Below, in pieces: positions 18,392 to 28,285 of a stretch of 64,000 nt of DNA. Made by a program: the position numbers and the translations under genes. Source of the stretch: Chryseobacterium sp. Tr-659 (GTDB taxonomy: Bacteria; Bacteroidota; Bacteroidia; Flavobacteriales; Weeksellaceae). Under the pieces are notes generated by a model that was not told where the DNA came from, ran no database searches, and saw only the letters and a list, made by a program, of their open reading frames with translations. The stretch spans positions 744,001-808,000 of the forward strand of contig NZ_VWWP01000001.1 in the NCBI RefSeq assembly GCF_011752975.1. The letters are read 5' to 3'. The first letter of the stretch is position 1. Each line of letters starts with the position of its first letter.

Positions 18392-21244
18392 ATGAATGTG
18401 AAATTGCGTGTTTTGACAGCTGGGGTCTTGTTTTTTACAGGCCAGGCTGTATTTGCTCAGGAAAAAGACTCTAAGAACGGTAAGGACAAGGAGACTAAAC
18501 TTGAGGAAGTGGTTGTTTTAGGATATAGTAAAACAGCTACAAAAGCTAAAACTACAACCTCTTCGGTAACCGTTGGTTCTGAGACTTTAGAAAACAGACC
18601 TAATATCTCGGTTTTAAACTCTATTCAAGGTACGGCTCCGGGTATTGTAGTGAACTCGGCATCGGGTTCTCCAGGTTCTGGAAAATTCAATATTTTGATC
18701 AGAGGAGCTAGTTCCCTTAATGGTTCTACAGACCCTCTGTATGTGGTAGATGGGGTAATTACTTCAGGTTCTCAGTTCCGAAACCTGAACTCTTATGACA
18801 TTGATACGTTCAGTATCCTGAAAGATGCTCAGGCAACTGCAATCTATGGTAACAGAGCTGCAAATGGAGTAGTTGTAATTACTACAAAAGGAGGAAAATT
18901 TAACTCTGGACTGAAAGTTTCTTATGATGCATTAACTTCGTTCAGTAAATTACCTACTTCTGACTACAATATGTCAGACGGCAGACAACTTTTACAGATT
19001 CAAAAGAATTTGCAAACAGGTAAAGGTAAAACTTTATCACAACAAGAAATTGACAACTGGGGTACTAATACAGACTGGAGTAAGCAATTTACCCGTATCG
19101 GTATTACCCAACAGCACAACCTTTCCATTACAGGTGGTGGGGAAAACATCAATAACTTTTTATCTCTAGGATATCTTGATAGTGAAGGAACTGTAAAGTC
19201 TACAGACTTCAAAAGATTTACAATGAGAAATAACCTTAATGGTAAGTCTAAAGACGGCAAGCTGACGTTCGGGGCTATTATGGGACTAGGATATTCCAGA
19301 AGGAATCAGCTGGATGATGAAACGAATACAGGTATTTCCAACAATACTCTTCAGAATCCTTTATTCGGAAGTGTTCTTTCGCTGCCATATGCAACACCTT
19401 CTCCATATGCAAACGGACAGGAGCTATATAATGCTATTAAAGGAGATGCTACTAACAACAGACATTGGATCCTTCAGGATAACATTAATGGAGGAATCAG
19501 AAACAGATTTACAGAACTTAGTATCTCTGCCAATGCTAACGTAAACTATAAAATTACAGATTATTTAAGCGTTGGAAACAGAACGGGTATTGAGTACAAA
19601 CAATACGAAAGAAACTTCGCAAGATCACCACTGGGATACCTTGCAATCAGTGTAGCAAAAGGAGATGGATCTACATACGGAGGATTTGAGGATTTCTCAA
19701 CAACAAGAGATCTGACTTTCAACAGTATTACGAATATCTCATTCAACAAGTCTTTTGGAGATCATACGATTAGTGCTGGTGCTTACTTAGATTATATCAA
19801 AGCTCACGTAAGTTCAACAACTCAAAGACAAAATGGACTGAACCCATTGCAATGGGAATTTGGTGCAGGAACAGGTTATATTCCTTTTAACCCAGATACA
19901 CCAAATATCTACAGACCTTCTAACAGTGCTTCAAAAGTAACAGCGGGTACATTAGCTTATTTTGCAACAGCAGACTACGATTATAAAGACAAGTACGGAG
20001 TAAGTGGGGTTGTAAGAAGAGATGGTTCTTACCGTTTCCTTCCTACCAACAGATGGGAAACTTTCTGGTCAGTAGCAGCAAGATGGAATATTGACAAAGA
20101 AGAATTCATGGCTAATTCCGGATTCAGATTGCTTAAGTTAAGAGCTTCAATTGGTACCACAGGGAACCAGAACTTAGGAATTGCGGGTGATAATGCTAAT
20201 CCATTGGCGCTTCTTCCAAATAACTTCCTTGATCTTTACAACGGATTCTCAGGATATCAGAATTTATTAGGATATAACTTTGTTAACTTATCAAACCCTT
20301 ACTTAGAGTGGGAGCAGGTAAAACAAAGCAATATCGGATTGGATTTCAACTATAAAGGATTGATTGAAGGTAGTGTGGATTACTATCAGAAAAGAACATC
20401 AAGAATGTTCAATGACCTTCAAAAATCATCAGTTACAGGATACTACTCAATCAGAGGTAACGATGGGATTCTTGATAACAAAGGTATTGAAGGGATGATC
20501 AAGTACAACGTGATCAGAAACGAAAATACAAGATTCTCTATCTTCGTTAACGGAGCATACAACTCTAACAAGATTGTTTCTATGAACAGCGAAAACCTTG
20601 CAGGAGATGTGGTAAATGCTATCGGTGGACCTGCTGGGCAGTATCAGCTATATTCATATGTTGGGGTAAATCGTGATAATGGGAACTTACAGTTCCTTGA
20701 CAAAAACGGAAACATTACTGAAGCTCCGACATCTGCAGACAGAGTATTGACTGGGAAATCAAGATATGCTAAGTTTACAGGAGGTTTCGGATTCAACTTA
20801 CAACATAAAGGTTGGTTCCTTGATACGTTATTCTCTTTCCAACAAGGAGGTTGGATCTATGATAACTTACAATCTTGGATCATGGACCCAAGTGCAGCGG
20901 CTACAAGAAATCTTTCATCTGATTTATTGAATGCCTGGACTCCTGATAACAGAGATACTGATATACCTGCATTAAAAGCAAGCAATCTAAGCTTAGGTTC
21001 TTCAGACAGATTCTTACACAGATCAGACTTTATCAGACTTAAGAACATTTCTGTAGGATATAACTTTAGTAAAAGTCAGTTAGGTAAGCTGCCAGTTAAA
21101 GGAATTAAAGTATTCGTTCAGGCAGAAAACCTTTATACATGGACAGATTGGAAAGGATTTGATCCGGAACCGATTACTTCGTATTCATTAAATGTTTATC
21201 CTAACCCAAAAACCGTATCGGTAGGTTTAAATGTTGATTTTTAA
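18392..21244 (+). CDS. SusC/RagA-family TonB-linked outer membrane transporter (3)
   Basis: 950 residues. The signal peptide MNVKLRVLTAGVLFFTGQAV...AQ is related to those of SusC-1 and -2. Then come EEVVVLGYSK, the plug with ILIRGASSLNG, DPLYVVDGV and KDAQATAIYGNRAANGVVVITTKGG, and a barrel ending VSVGLNVDF. No carboxypeptidase-regulatory domain. Codon choice differs from units 1 and 2: many AAC, ATC, TTC and CTT codons, suggesting selection for high expression or a different history. Its partner SusD starts 12 bp downstream. Substrate unknown. Confidence 0.95.
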   Translation: MNVKLRVLTAGVLFFTGQAVFAQEKDSKNGKDKETKLEEVVVLGYSKTATKAKTTTSSVTVGSETLENRPNISVLNSIQGTAPGIVVNSASGSPGSGKFNILIRGASSLNGSTDPLYVVDGVITSGSQFRNLNSYDIDTFSILKDAQATAIYGNRAANGVVVITTKGGKFNSGLKVSYDALTSFSKLPTSDYNMSDGRQLLQIQKNLQTGKGKTLSQQEIDNWGTNTDWSKQFTRIGITQQHNLSITGGGENINNFLSLGYLDSEGTVKSTDFKRFTMRNNLNGKSKDGKLTFGAIMGLGYSRRNQLDDETNTGISNNTLQNPLFGSVLSLPYATPSPYANGQELYNAIKGDATNNRHWILQDNINGGIRNRFTELSISANANVNYKITDYLSVGNRTGIEYKQYERNFARSPLGYLAISVAKGDGSTYGGFEDFSTTRDLTFNSITNISFNKSFGDHTISAGAYLDYIKAHVSSTTQRQNGLNPLQWEFGAGTGYIPFNPDTPNIYRPSNSASKVTAGTLAYFATADYDYKDKYGVSGVVRRDGSYRFLPTNRWETFWSVAARWNIDKEEFMANSGFRLLKLRASIGTTGNQNLGIAGDNANPLALLPNNFLDLYNGFSGYQNLLGYNFVNLSNPYLEWEQVKQSNIGLDFNYKGLIEGSVDYYQKRTSRMFNDLQKSSVTGYYSIRGNDGILDNKGIEGMIKYNVIRNENTRFSIFVNGAYNSNKIVSMNSENLAGDVVNAIGGPAGQYQLYSYVGVNRDNGNLQFLDKNGNITEAPTSADRVLTGKSRYAKFTGGFGFNLQHKGWFLDTLFSFQQGGWIYDNLQSWIMDPSAAATRNLSSDLLNAWTPDNRDTDIPALKASNLSLGSSDRFLHRSDFIRLKNISVGYNFSKSQLGKLPVKGIKVFVQAENLYTWTDWKGFDPEPITSYSLNVYPNPKTVSVGLNVDF

Positions 21245-21256
21245 CAGAGAAGAATT

Positions 21257-22936
21257 ATGAAAAGAATTATCAATACAATATTAGTAGTAGCAACCTTATC
21301 ATCTGCAGCATTTACGCTGAACAGCTGTCAGGATGCTCTAGATATAAAGCAGGCAGGAGAATTACAGGAACAAGACCTGTATACCAGTGTTGCTAACCTT
21401 AATGAAGTTTTAAACGGATCTGTATATGCTCAGTTGGATCCAATTGATGAGATCTACTTCACAGCTGTTTTTACAGACGAAGTAAAACCAGGAGCTGGTA
21501 GTGGAGGACAGGAATATACGTTACACAGACATTTCCTTGATCCGTCTAGTGCTGTGGTTACAGGAGGTACAGTAGGTACTGTTGGTAGTGATGGAATCTG
21601 GTTAAACAATTATAGAGTAATCAACAGAGTTAACAGATTGCTGGAAGGGGCAAAGAGAATTACCCCTACATCTGCTGATGAGAAGAATACATACAATGCA
21701 ATTCTTGCACAGGCAAGAGCTATCAGAGCATATTGTTATGTACAGCTTGAAGCTTATTTTTCTAGTGATATGAAAGATCCTAACGCTTTGGGGGTTATTC
21801 TTCTGAAAGATGTTCCTTCTACAGAAGCGCAATTGCCAAGAGCTAAAAATCAGGATGTATATGATTTCATTAATGCTGATTTAGATTATGCAAGAGGAAT
21901 CTTAGGAAACTCTACAACTCCTAGAAGATATAAAGTAGATAAGAATTTTGTAAATGCTGTTGCTGCTCGTTTTAACCTTTACAGAGGTGAAATGGCACTA
22001 GCTAAGCAAAATGCAGAATTAGTAATCAACGGAGCTGGTCTTTCTCTTACTATTGCTACGCCAATGACTGGTACCAATGCCGCAGTTCCTGTTACAGAAG
22101 CTGATGGCTCTGTATTCCAATCCGGACCTTTCAATAACACACCTTCCGACAAATGGAATATTGCATTCTATGGAGGAATTGATGAGAAAACTGGAAATGG
22201 TATCGCAGGAGGTTCTTTCAACCCATATAGAAGAATGTGGGCTGATACTGAGAATGGTGAAGCTATTTTCTCTTTAAACAGACTTCCTTTAGGTGCAGGT
22301 GCAGCTATTGGTGGAAAATGGAATACAAACCAGTCTAACCTTACTGGATCGCCAATGTGGTTCTGGGGAAGAAACCTATATAACCTATTTAAAAATACTC
22401 CGGGAGATATCAGAAAATATGCTTATGTAGACCCTTCATCAAAACCAAATCCAGATTATGCTTCTGCAACTGCAGGAAATACAAGAACTGACGGATTGGT
22501 TATTGACAAGTATCCTGGTAAAACAAGTACAGCTACAAGAAATGATGTAAAAGTTTTCAGATTATCGGAAATGTACTTCATTATAGCAGAAGCAGAAGTA
22601 GCAGCAGGAAATCTTACTGCCGCTCACGATAGAATTCAGCAAGTGAGAGTAGCAAGAAACTTTGAAGGAACTGCTACAACTCCAGCTTATTCAAGTACAC
22701 AATTTGCATATGCTGATATCTTAAAAGAGCGTAGAATAGAACTGGCTCTTGAAGGACACCGTTACCTTGACCTGAAGAGACTTGCGGTATTAGCTAATGT
22801 ATCCATGGACAGAAACCCTACGGATGATATTATCGAAGTTAAAAACCTTCCAAATGGTGACTACAGATATACATTACCTATTCCAATCAGAGAAATTTCT
22901 GCCAACCCGAATGTTAAGCAGAACGATAAATATTAA
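21257..22936 (+). CDS. RagB/SusD-family nutrient-binding lipoprotein (3)
   Basis: 559 residues. Lipobox cysteine at residue 24 (TLNSCQDALD). SusD signatures: AQARAIRAYCYVQLEAYFS, AVAARFNLYRGEMALAKQNAELV, FRLSEMYFIIAEAEVAAGN and LKERRIELALEGHRYLDLKRL. It pairs with SusC-3 in the outer membrane. Like SusC-3 it uses more C-ending codons than the two upstream pairs. It converges on an AraC regulator and is ended by the hairpin at 22963-22993; whether that regulator controls it is unknown. Confidence 0.94.
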   Translation: MKRIINTILVVATLSSAAFTLNSCQDALDIKQAGELQEQDLYTSVANLNEVLNGSVYAQLDPIDEIYFTAVFTDEVKPGAGSGGQEYTLHRHFLDPSSAVVTGGTVGTVGSDGIWLNNYRVINRVNRLLEGAKRITPTSADEKNTYNAILAQARAIRAYCYVQLEAYFSSDMKDPNALGVILLKDVPSTEAQLPRAKNQDVYDFINADLDYARGILGNSTTPRRYKVDKNFVNAVAARFNLYRGEMALAKQNAELVINGAGLSLTIATPMTGTNAAVPVTEADGSVFQSGPFNNTPSDKWNIAFYGGIDEKTGNGIAGGSFNPYRRMWADTENGEAIFSLNRLPLGAGAAIGGKWNTNQSNLTGSPMWFWGRNLYNLFKNTPGDIRKYAYVDPSSKPNPDYASATAGNTRTDGLVIDKYPGKTSTATRNDVKVFRLSEMYFIIAEAEVAAGNLTAAHDRIQQVRVARNFEGTATTPAYSSTQFAYADILKERRIELALEGHRYLDLKRLAVLANVSMDRNPTDDIIEVKNLPNGDYRYTLPIPIREISANPNVKQNDKY

Positions 22937-22962
22937 GATTTAATATTTAATATATTTTTTAA

Positions 22963-22993
22963 GAAGAGCTCCATGTAATGGGGCTCTTTTTTA
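22963..22993 (+). terminator. Terminator after susD-3
   Basis: Stem AAGAGCTCC / GGGGCTCTT with one G-U pair, followed by TTTTTTAT. Confidence 0.82.
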
Positions 22994-23019
22994 TAGCATT
23001 ACTGTCCAAACAATTAGAG

Positions 23020-23943
23020 TTATCTCACAAGCGTTCTGTTCTGGTAACTTTTAGGCGTAACCCCCACCAGCTGCTTAAAGACACGTGTAAAATAATTGGT
23101 ATCTGAAAATCCTGTCTGAAAAGCTGTTTCTTTAATACTGATCTGACCGGCCAGCAGTTCTTTTGCTCTGTTAATTCGCTCCTGAAGAATAAAATCATTC
23201 GGGGAAGTGCCTAGCTCATCTTTGAACATTCTGAAGAAATTGGATTTACTTACATACGCTAGCTTGGCAATACTGTCAATAGACAGTTTCTGATGCAGGT
23301 TTCTCTTAATATAATCTACTACAAAGCCCATTCTGGATCTATTCCTTACAATATTTTTTTCCACCATGCTTCTGGCCTGCGTCTGCATCAGCCTAATCAG
23401 GAGTTCCTTTAATGCAAAATCAGCCATAATATCCTTTTGCGTATTATCCTCCATAGCAATTCTCATGATATTATTGGTGGCAGAAGCCAGTGATTGATTA
23501 TTAAAAAGAAAATATTCATCCAGCTGAATGTTCCATTGAGAAGATTCATCTACTTTCGGAAGATGATAGTTTAAGTAATTAAGAGAGTCCTCTATAAAAT
23601 CAGGATTAAGGCTTAAAGAAATACACTGAGTGGGAGTTTCATCCGCTTCAGGAAAATCAATAACCATTGTTTCTCCAGGCGCAACCAGAATACTTTCCCC
23701 CGGAAAATAATCAAAATAACCCGTCTTATTATCCAGTTTCATATGCTTTTTGCCTCTCAGCATTGCCGTAAAAGCAATATTTTCAAAATGAAGTTTAACT
23801 CCAAAAGATGACTTATGGGTTTCATAAATACTGAATTCACAATTGTTCAGATTGAATTTAGTCTGGTTTTCAACAAGACTCAATAGTTGGTTTTCATTAC
23901 GTAATTCAGGAGTATTTAATAAAATCTTACTATTGCTATTCAT
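23020..23943 (-). CDS. AraC-family transcriptional regulator
   Basis: 307 residues. The N-terminal ~190 residues look like an AraC-type cupin sensor (CISLSLNP region); the C-terminal ~100 residues form the double helix-turn-helix (LSIDSIAKLAYVSKSNFFRM and IKETAFQTGFSDTNYFTRVF, ending GVTPKSYQ). It is divergent from the aldehyde dehydrogenase across 181 bp, and a similar AraC-ALDH-DUF779 arrangement is familiar in other bacteria, so it probably controls the dehydrogenase in response to an alcohol or aldehyde. That role is inferred from position only. Confidence 0.92.
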   Translation of the reverse strand: MNSNSKILLNTPELRNENQLLSLVENQTKFNLNNCEFSIYETHKSSFGVKLHFENIAFTAMLRGKKHMKLDNKTGYFDYFPGESILVAPGETMVIDFPEADETPTQCISLSLNPDFIEDSLNYLNYHLPKVDESSQWNIQLDEYFLFNNQSLASATNNIMRIAMEDNTQKDIMADFALKELLIRLMQTQARSMVEKNIVRNRSRMGFVVDYIKRNLHQKLSIDSIAKLAYVSKSNFFRMFKDELGTSPNDFILQERINRAKELLAGQISIKETAFQTGFSDTNYFTRVFKQLVGVTPKSYQNRTLVR

Positions 23944-23972
23944 TCCTAAAAGTTTTTATGAAGCAGGTAACT

Positions 23973-23980
23973 CAAATATA
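23973..23980 (-). promoter_or_regulatory. Putative -7 box for the AraC gene
   Basis: Reads TATATTTG on the minus strand, about 30 bases before the ATG at 23943. No clear -33 TTG. The rest of the 181-bp divergent gap shows no convincing second promoter. Confidence 0.45.
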
Positions 23981-24124
23981 GAAAATTTGTGTGAACGTTG
24001 CTGTTAACAAAATTATAAAATTGAATATCTGCACTATTCTGCACTTTTTTTATACGATTGTGCTATAACTTTTAGAGCTTCTGCTTGTAATTTGGTCGTA
24101 TCGAAAAATAAAAACAAGACTAAT

Positions 24125-25654
24125 ATGAGCACAATTACAGAACCAAGATCAACGACTCTTTTACAGCGTCCGGAGTTTAAAAGTAAATATGATAATTATA
24201 TAGACGGGAAATTTACGCCACCCGTTAAAGGGCAATATTTTGATGTAGTTTCACCGGTTGATGGCAAAAACTTTACTCAGGTGGCCCATTCATCCAAAGA
24301 AGATCTGGAGTTGGCGGTAGATGCGGCAGAAAAAGCATTTCGTACCTGGAAAGATACCTCATCAACGGAAAGAAGCATAATCCTTAATAAAATAGCAGAC
24401 AGAATAGAACAGAATCTGGAATATCTGGCTACAGTAGAAACCATTGATAACGGTAAGGCCGTAAGAGAAACACTAGCGGCAGATCTGCCTTTGGCTGTTG
24501 ATCATTTCAGGTATTTCGCTTCTGTGGTCAGGGCAGAAGAAGGATCTCACAACGAATTAGATAAAGATACCGTATCCCTGATTGTGCACGAACCACTTGG
24601 AGTCATTGCACAAATCATTCCATGGAATTTTCCGATACTCATGGCAGTATGGAAGCTGGCTCCCGCATTGGCTGCAGGAAACTGTGTGGTCTTAAAACCG
24701 GCAGAAAGTACTCCCGTTTCCATCATGGTTTTGATGGAACTGATCGGTGACCTTTTACCCGCAGGAGTCATAAACATTGTCAATGGATTCGGAGCAGAGC
24801 TGGGCAGAGCTTTAGTAACCAATCCGAAAGTTGCAAAAGCGGCATTCACCGGTTCTACAGCTACCGGACGTTTGGTAATGCAGTATGCAACAGAAAATAT
24901 TATTCCCGTAACATTGGAATTAGGCGGGAAATCACCCAATGTCTTCTTCAACTCCGTGATGGATGCAGATGACGAATTTTTAGATAAAGCCATAGAAGGG
25001 GCGGTCCTTTTTGCACTCAACCAAGGAGAAATTTGTACATGTCCTTCAAGATTACTCGTTCAGGAAGGTATTGCAGATGCTTTTATAGAAAAAGTGATTG
25101 AAAGGGTTAAAGCGATCAAAGTAGGAAACCCTTTAGATAAAACAGTAATGATGGGAGCTCAGGCTTCACAGATTCAGAAAGATAAAATACTTTCTTATAT
25201 CCAATTAGGAAAAGATGAAGGAGCAGAGGTTCTGGTAGGAGGAGATGTTAACCATTTGGGAGAAGACCTTGAAGAAGGGTTCTATATTCAGCCTACCATT
25301 TTCAAAGGAAACAACAGAATGAGAATTTTCCAGGAAGAGATTTTCGGTCCTGTACTGGCATTTACAACCTTTAAAGATGAAGAAGAAGCCATAAAAATTG
25401 CCAATGATACAATTTATGGACTTGGAGCAGGAGTTTGGACAAGAGATGCCCACCAGCTCTATAATATTCCACGTCAGATTCAGGCGGGAAGAGTTTGGGT
25501 AAATCAATACCATTCATATCCTGCAGGTGCACCTTTCGGAGGGTACAAGCAGTCGGGGATCGGAAGAGAGAATCATAAAATGATGCTTGATCATTACCGT
25601 CAGACCAAAAATATGCTGATTTCTTATAACAAAAACAAGTTAGGTTTCTTTTAA
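24125..25654 (+). CDS. NAD(P)-dependent aldehyde dehydrogenase (AcoD/ExaC-like)
   Basis: 509 residues from the ATG at 24125; an in-frame TTG at 24092 would add 11 residues with no family support. Oxidises an aldehyde (acetaldehyde-type substrates in this subfamily) to the acid; cytoplasmic. Seen: nucleotide-binding [20 protein letters not shown], general-base Glu in [11 protein letters not shown], catalytic cysteine about residue 304 in [11 protein letters not shown], and the C-terminal [15 protein letters not shown]. The [11 protein letters not shown] form is typical of the acetaldehyde dehydrogenase II group, which is often next to DUF779, as here. The divergent AraC gene is the likely regulator. 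Confidence 0.95.
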   Translation: MSTITEPRSTTLLQRPEFKSKYDNYIDGKFTPPVKGQYFDVVSPVDGKNFTQVAHSSKEDLELAVDAAEKAFRTWKDTSSTERSIILNKIADRIEQNLEYLATVETIDNGKAVRETLAADLPLAVDHFRYFASVVRAEEGSHNELDKDTVSLIVHEPLGVIAQIIPWNFPILMAVWKLAPALAAGNCVVLKPAESTPVSIMVLMELIGDLLPAGVINIVNGFGAELGRALVTNPKVAKAAFTGSTATGRLVMQYATENIIPVTLELGGKSPNVFFNSVMDADDEFLDKAIEGAVLFALNQGEICTCPSRLLVQEGIADAFIEKVIERVKAIKVGNPLDKTVMMGAQASQIQKDKILSYIQLGKDEGAEVLVGGDVNHLGEDLEEGFYIQPTIFKGNNRMRIFQEEIFGPVLAFTTFKDEEEAIKIANDTIYGLGAGVWTRDAHQLYNIPRQIQAGRVWVNQYHSYPAGAPFGGYKQSGIGRENHKMMLDHYRQTKNMLISYNKNKLGFF

Positions 25655-25663
25655 TATTAATTT

Positions 25664-25815
25664 AGGACGTGCCCGATTGCCTTGGCTGTTTCCAGGGCAA
25701 CACGGTCGGGCTATGCAGGGCTTCACTTCGTTTCGGTGCTCCATTACATTTCGCACCGGCTCGTTCCTCGCCGCCCTTACTATCCCTCACGCGTGGAAGC
25801 ACGAGTATTTGATAT
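25664..25815. repeat. GC-rich structured interspersed element
   Basis: About 150 bp, much richer in G+C than anything around it, between the aldehyde dehydrogenase and DUF779 genes. The left part folds into a long hairpin: GCCCGA (25671-25676) pairs with TCGGGC (25706-25711) and TTGCC with GGCAA inside. The right end reads TATCCCTCACGCG. From memory, elements with GTGCCCGA...TCGGGCTAT...CCCTCACGC ends recur between genes in many Flavobacteriia. Short ORFs on both strands cross it but look like chance. It may be a REP-like or non-coding RNA-like element. Confidence 0.6.
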
Positions 25816-25987
25816 GGTCTGCCGGATTGATTTCCAAAAGAAAAACTCAAGGACATAAACCTATTTACTCAGACATAGTGATAAAAACTAATAACCTAAA
25901 ATAACTCAATCAAAAATTAAGATATGATTCTTGATTGCAGAATAGTTTTAAATATTGCCGGCTCAAATTAAATGATGATGTGTTGCT

Positions 25988-26025
25988 GATCCCGGTTAGA
26001 ATTTATTTTTACCGGGATCTTTATA
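25988..26025 (+). terminator. Hairpin between the repeat element and DUF779
   Basis: Perfect 9-bp stem GATCCCGGT (25988-25996) / ACCGGGATC (26011-26019) with a 14-base loop and a weak T-rich tail. It probably ends the aldehyde dehydrogenase transcript, leaving DUF779 with its own or read-through transcription. The rest of the 25655-26071 gap holds only this and the GC-rich element. Confidence 0.65.
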
Positions 26026-26071
26026 AATATTCATAAATAATAGCAGCCTTTACAAAACATAAACAATAGAA

Positions 26072-26455
26072 ATGGAAACAAAGATATCAAGACTTTCCGT
26101 TACGGAAAAAGCACTTGAAGTTATTCACAGGCTGGAAGAGCAGTATGGCCCGCTGATGTTTTATCAGGCAGGTGGATGCTGTGAAGGAACACAACCCCAA
26201 TGCTTTGAAAAAGGAGGGTTTTTCCCCAGAATGAATGACGCAATGATCGGAACCATCAACGGACATGAATTCTGGATAGACCGCGATCTTTTCGAATACT
26301 GGAAATATTCACATTTTACACTGGATGTTACAGACGGATTCGGGCCCGGTGGGTTTTCATTGGAGACACCGCTAGGCAAAACCTTTAAAGTTCATTACAG
26401 GCTTTTTTCTCCCGAAGAATATGAAAATCTGGAACCTGTAAAACGAAGTGAATAA
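26072..26455 (+). CDS. DUF779 domain-containing protein
   Basis: 127 residues. Matches the DUF779 family by memory of its motif set: MFYQAGGCCEGTQPQCF with three cysteines (potential metal or redox site), GFFPRMNDAMIGTI, and DVTDGFGPGGFSLETPLGKTF. The family is of unknown function and is repeatedly found beside acetaldehyde/alcohol dehydrogenases. Here it lies 417 bp downstream of one, on the same strand, but separated by the GC-rich element and a hairpin. A role in maturing or protecting the dehydrogenase is a guess from association. Confidence 0.88.
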   Translation: METKISRLSVTEKALEVIHRLEEQYGPLMFYQAGGCCEGTQPQCFEKGGFFPRMNDAMIGTINGHEFWIDRDLFEYWKYSHFTLDVTDGFGPGGFSLETPLGKTFKVHYRLFSPEEYENLEPVKRSE

Positions 26456-26479
26456 AAAAGTTCAGCTGGCAGGAAGCAG

Positions 26480-26989
26480 CTAAGGCTTTTGGGAAATATA
26501 AATCAGTTCCCTTTCAAATTCATATTTTCCTCTTGAAATTCCTCTTTTTAAAACAAAATACTGAGTTACGGCAATTACGGAAGCAATTACCAGGAACATA
26601 ATGTCCTGCTGTTCTTCTATATTGATAAAAATTGCCAAAAAGCAAAAACATAAAATAATGATCCAGCTGAAAATCTGAATTCCTGAAGGATGAATTTCAA
26701 CAGAAACAGAAGATTGGCCATTTTCATCTGAAATATACCCATCAAATACAGGATTATTCATATTGACATCAAATAAACGCATTCTTCTTTTGATGGTAAA
26801 ACGGCTCTCTTCAATCATTCCTCTGTATTCAAACCTTGTAGGAATTGCGGTATCTCTTTCTAATGATATAAAAGTTTTATTGGTTTTATAGGTGATTTTC
26901 TGCAATTTCTGAATCAGTTCAGCGCTGCTGATATTGACTTCAATTCTGGAACTGTCACATAATCCGATTTTTTTATAAAATGAATTCAT
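26480..26989 (-). CDS. Membrane protein of unknown function (169 aa)
   Basis: 169 residues. A soluble N-terminal ~100 residues (KIGLCDSSRIEVNISSAELIQ) is followed by two hydrophobic segments (about 104-124 and 128-147) and a short charged tail. No family recognised. It lies 27 bp downstream of the symporter gene on the same strand, so it is probably the second gene of that operon; a functional link is not evident. Confidence 0.75.
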   Translation of the reverse strand: MNSFYKKIGLCDSSRIEVNISSAELIQKLQKITYKTNKTFISLERDTAIPTRFEYRGMIEESRFTIKRRMRLFDVNMNNPVFDGYISDENGQSSVSVEIHPSGIQIFSWIIILCFCFLAIFINIEEQQDIMFLVIASVIAVTQYFVLKRGISRGKYEFERELIYISQKP

Positions 26990-27016
26990 TCCACAAAAGA
27001 TAATTAAAAATTAGAA

Positions 27017-28216
27017 TCAGACTTTTACAAACCGGTTCACAAACATAGCAGCTACTATATCTCCTACAGCATTCAGAACCGTTGCCAAAGGATCCACAAG
27101 GGTTCCGATAATCATCACAGCCGGAATAGCTTCCTGTGGTAATTTGTAAACAGAGATCATCAGCATCTCTCCGATATATCCGCCATTTGGAATTCCCCCG
27201 GCTACAATACTTACAAAAACAGTAATTCCCAATGCTAAGAGCAGATTGGCGGGATCAAAAAAATCCTTTCCTATAATTAAAAATGCTACATAAATCTTAA
27301 TGATAGAAGACATGGAAGAACCGTTTTTATGCAAAGTTGTACCAATAGGAATAACCAGATTTGCAATGGAATTGGGGATCCCGATTTTTGAAGCCGCCTG
27401 TAAATTGGCCGGCATAGTAGCAAAACTGCTGCAGGTACTGATGGCTGTAAGGGTAGGGTAGATGGCATTCGTCCAGAAACTTTTAACCCCGTTTTGTCCA
27501 TTCGCCATAAATGCATAAAGAGAAAAGAATACCAGAAAATAAATAATTCCCGCTACATAATATAATCCCAATGGTTTAGCATAAAATCCAAAAAGCTGAG
27601 GCCCCAAAGTAGCAACCTGATAGGCGAAATAGGCCCCCAGACCAATCGGGGCCAGTTTCATCACCAATAAAAGAAGTTCTTTCATAACCTCATATCCTGA
27701 AGCAATAAAAACCCTGAACGGCTGCCCTTTCTCTCCTGTTTTTCTGGCTGCAAATCCAGTTAGGAAAGCAAATACAAGCAGTGCCAGCATATTTCTTCTT
27801 GAGAAAAGCTCTGTGAATTCCCCTACGGTAAAGAAACTTACGATCCTGTTGCCCCAGGAATCATTATTGGCAGCTTCCGTAATGATCTCAGAACTTCCGG
27901 AAACTCCTGAAACAGGGAAAAGATAAACCGCACATATTGTAAAAACAGCGGCTGTTAAAATAAAAAACAGGAATGTAAGAGCCATCACAAGAATAATCCT
28001 TCCGAATTTAGACTGCTGTTCTAAAGACGCGATAGAATTGGATACTGCAAAAAATACCAACGGAACAACACTTACAAAAAGAAGGTTAAGAAAAATGTCT
28101 CCTAAAGGTTTAATATATTCTACAAAACCCGGTGCAACAATCCCGATGATGCTTCCAATGGTAATTCCCAAAAGTAAAAATATGATTCCCGAGTAGTTTT
28201 TAAGGACCTCTTTCAT
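27017..28216 (-). CDS. Dicarboxylate/amino-acid:cation symporter (DAACS/SDF family)
   Basis: 399 residues, multi-pass inner-membrane protein related to GltP/DctA. Imports dicarboxylates or acidic/neutral amino acids with Na+ or H+. Visible: repeated transmembrane helices, the helical-hairpin serine-rich stretch AISTCSSFATMPANL, the TM7-type PIGTTLHKNGSSM (equivalent of NMDGT, with K and S changes), and the TM8 block DPLATVLNAVGDIVAAM ending the protein. The altered TM7 motif suggests specificity may differ from classical glutamate carriers. First gene of a likely two-gene unit. Confidence 0.92.
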   Translation of the reverse strand: MKEVLKNYSGIIFLLLGITIGSIIGIVAPGFVEYIKPLGDIFLNLLFVSVVPLVFFAVSNSIASLEQQSKFGRIILVMALTFLFFILTAAVFTICAVYLFPVSGVSGSSEIITEAANNDSWGNRIVSFFTVGEFTELFSRRNMLALLVFAFLTGFAARKTGEKGQPFRVFIASGYEVMKELLLLVMKLAPIGLGAYFAYQVATLGPQLFGFYAKPLGLYYVAGIIYFLVFFSLYAFMANGQNGVKSFWTNAIYPTLTAISTCSSFATMPANLQAASKIGIPNSIANLVIPIGTTLHKNGSSMSSIIKIYVAFLIIGKDFFDPANLLLALGITVFVSIVAGGIPNGGYIGEMLMISVYKLPQEAIPAVMIIGTLVDPLATVLNAVGDIVAAMFVNRFVKV

Positions 28217-28285
28217 GCGGCGGTTTTTATCAAAGATAGGTTTATTTTTAACACTCTGTTATACAATTTTCAGACCTAAATTTCA

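Noticed and set aside
8666..18600. Possible truncation of SusC-1, -2 and -3 at the N-terminus
   Set aside because: The missing carboxypeptidase-regulatory domain is shared by all three and the signal peptides are intact, so this is a normal short form.
24092..24124. Longer aldehyde dehydrogenase from a TTG
   Set aside because: The additional 11 residues are basic and unrelated to the family; ATG at 24125 starts the expected protein.
25662..25904. Overlapping ORFs of 64-75 codons on both strands in the GC-rich element
   Set aside because: They exist only because of the high GC of a structured repeat, have no family match and run into each other on opposite strands.
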